Part shown: piece by piece, positions 63,143 through 64,000 of the stretch
How positions within the stretch are numbered: the stretch's first letter is position 1
Layout: each line of letters begins with the position of its first letter
Assembly: GCA_019262145.1 (NCBI GenBank)
Contig: CP076745.1
Location: 1,237,093-1,301,092 of the forward strand
Source: Candidatus Methanogranum gryphiswaldense
Lineage (GTDB): Archaea; Thermoplasmatota; Thermoplasmata; Methanomassiliicoccales; Methanomethylophilaceae
Reading direction: 5' to 3'
Length of the DNA: 64,000 nucleotides
Position numbers and translations under genes: made by a program
Notes under the pieces: model-generated
Databases searched by the model: none
What the model saw: the letters and a program-made list of their open reading frames with translations, nothing else
What the model was told of the DNA's origin: nothing

Positions 63143-63207
63143 ACGTGTGTTTTTTGGGGGGAATTGGTTTGGGTTTAAAGAGTTTGGGGAGGAGGATCCG
63201 GGCAGGA

Positions 63208-63954
63208 TCACTCTTTGACGGTCTCTTCTGATTCCTCAGTCTCTGCCTCTACTTCTTCGGTCTCTTCTGATTCCTCGGAAGTTTCTTTAGGCTGAGCCTC
63301 GGACACAGGACGGACCTCAATTATACACTCAGGCTCTCCGTCTCCGACCTTGAGAACCTCGGTCTTCCTTATCTCTATCCTCTTCATGGGGATGACGACA
63401 CGGCATGCTCTTGCGAGATCCTTTGCCAGATCACCGGATATGATGGATTTGATAAGTTCTGCTACAGTCATCTTGGATCCCATCTCGAGAAGGGTCACAC
63501 CTATGACATGCCTCATTCCGATCTCTTGAGAGGACTGGATCCTTCTCTCGGCGATAGACATCGTCTTGACCCTTATGAGGAAGTTATCTGATGTTGTGAC
63601 ATCGACGACGTGGTCGGTCTTTGTCTTCTTTCTGCGGGTAAGCCTTCTGACGTAATCGCTTGTGAGATCGTGTCCGATGAAAGTTGTCTTTGCATCGTGC
63701 CCATCTACCGCATTGATCTTGAATTTTAGCTTTATGTGCATCTTGGAGAAGTCACCAGTGAGGTCCTGAACTGTGACCTCGGACGTCCTTCCGATAAGAT
63801 ACTCGGGGTCTGCTGAGGGGGTCTCTCCGATGACGACCTCATTGAACATATGAGGTGCGTGAACAGAGTACCACTCCTTCGCTTTCCACTTGTCTTTGAC
63901 CTTACGGCCTGCATTTCCTTTAGCTTTCTTTGATGCTGCGCTTGCTCCTGCCAT
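63208..63954 (-). CDS. Ribosomal protein eS1 (S3Ae)
   Basis: 248-residue small-subunit protein. KDKWKAKEWYSVHAPHMFNE (about 21-40) and the LTRRKKTKTDHVVDVTTSDN stretch (about 129-148) are typical of archaeal S3Ae. The C-terminal 30 residues are acidic Glu-rich repeats. It is the last gene at the window edge and begins 46 bases before it. Confidence 0.96.
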   Translation of the reverse strand: MAGASAASKKAKGNAGRKVKDKWKAKEWYSVHAPHMFNEVVIGETPSADPEYLIGRTSEVTVQDLTGDFSKMHIKLKFKINAVDGHDAKTTFIGHDLTSDYVRRLTRRKKTKTDHVVDVTTSDNFLIRVKTMSIAERRIQSSQEIGMRHVIGVTLLEMGSKMTVAELIKSIISGDLAKDLARACRVVIPMKRIEIRKTEVLKVGDGEPECIIEVRPVSEAQPKETSEESEETEEVEAETEESEETVKE

Positions 63955-64000
63955 TTGAATCCTCCTTTAGATTCTAATAAGTGGAACATCGAGTATTCAT

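Noticed and set aside
1-64000. CRISPR array, rRNA genes and insertion sequences
   Set aside because: I looked for regularly spaced repeats, rRNA segments and transposase or integrase genes and saw none; the dispersed repeats are too few and irregular for CRISPR.

Overview
The window is archaeal and most resembles a methanogen of the Thermoplasmatota, order Methanomassiliicoccales. Evidence read from the sequence: topoisomerase VI A and B, class I lysyl-tRNA synthetase, Sec61-beta, ribosomal proteins eS1, eL37 and eL41, an Lsm protein, tRNA introns with archaeal splice motifs, a complete six-subunit Ech-type [NiFe] hydrogenase, and near-absence of TAG stop codons (one small gene among about 65), as expected where amber codes pyrrolysine. 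The order is an inference; no pyl gene or methyltransferase lies in the window.

Layout. 0-8 kb: zinc-ribbon membrane protein, acetyltransferase, topoisomerase VI, LysRS, Sec61-beta. 7.5-11.7 kb: ABC transporter for iron-siderophore or corrinoid, with a dockerin-like binding protein and a methyltransferase. 11.7-18.8 kb: cation/proton antiporter, an acidic orphan, a NikR-like regulator divergent from a ZIP transporter, nitroreductase, rubredoxin, and amtB-glnK. 18.8-29.3 kb: an AT-rich accessory island ending at tRNA-Glu. It holds two TIR-like/deoxyribosyltransferase-like paralogues, an Abi/HEPN protein, membrane and coiled-coil orphans, DUF6602-like and DUF4062-like proteins, an RHH protein, a frameshifted membrane gene and an amber-interrupted small ORF. 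It is probably a defence island.

29.3-46 kb: NAD synthase divergent from a nitrilase-family protein, a chelatase-like AAA+/VWA pair, tRNA-Ser, ClC channel, a second nitroreductase, a PIN/antitoxin pair, an MFS transporter, a universal stress protein, then an ACT-homoserine dehydrogenase-citramalate synthase-ACT-DUF711 run (aspartate-family and isoleucine metabolism). 46.2-46.7 kb: tRNA-Trp with a guide-RNA-like intron, eL41, and tRNA-Arg(UCU) with a 24-nt intron in the T-loop.

46.8-64 kb: small membrane proteins, a helix-turn-helix regulator, MarC, an LUD protein, the ech operon, tRNA-Ala, a long minus-strand run (arsA/get3, an orphan, AMMECR1, pyrC, YkgJ-like, lsm, eL37, purF), intron-containing tRNA-Met and eS1. 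The most unusual points are the T-loop tRNA intron, the amber-containing small ORFs, a palindrome shared by the amtB promoter and a distant non-coding region, and the island with its dispersed repeats.
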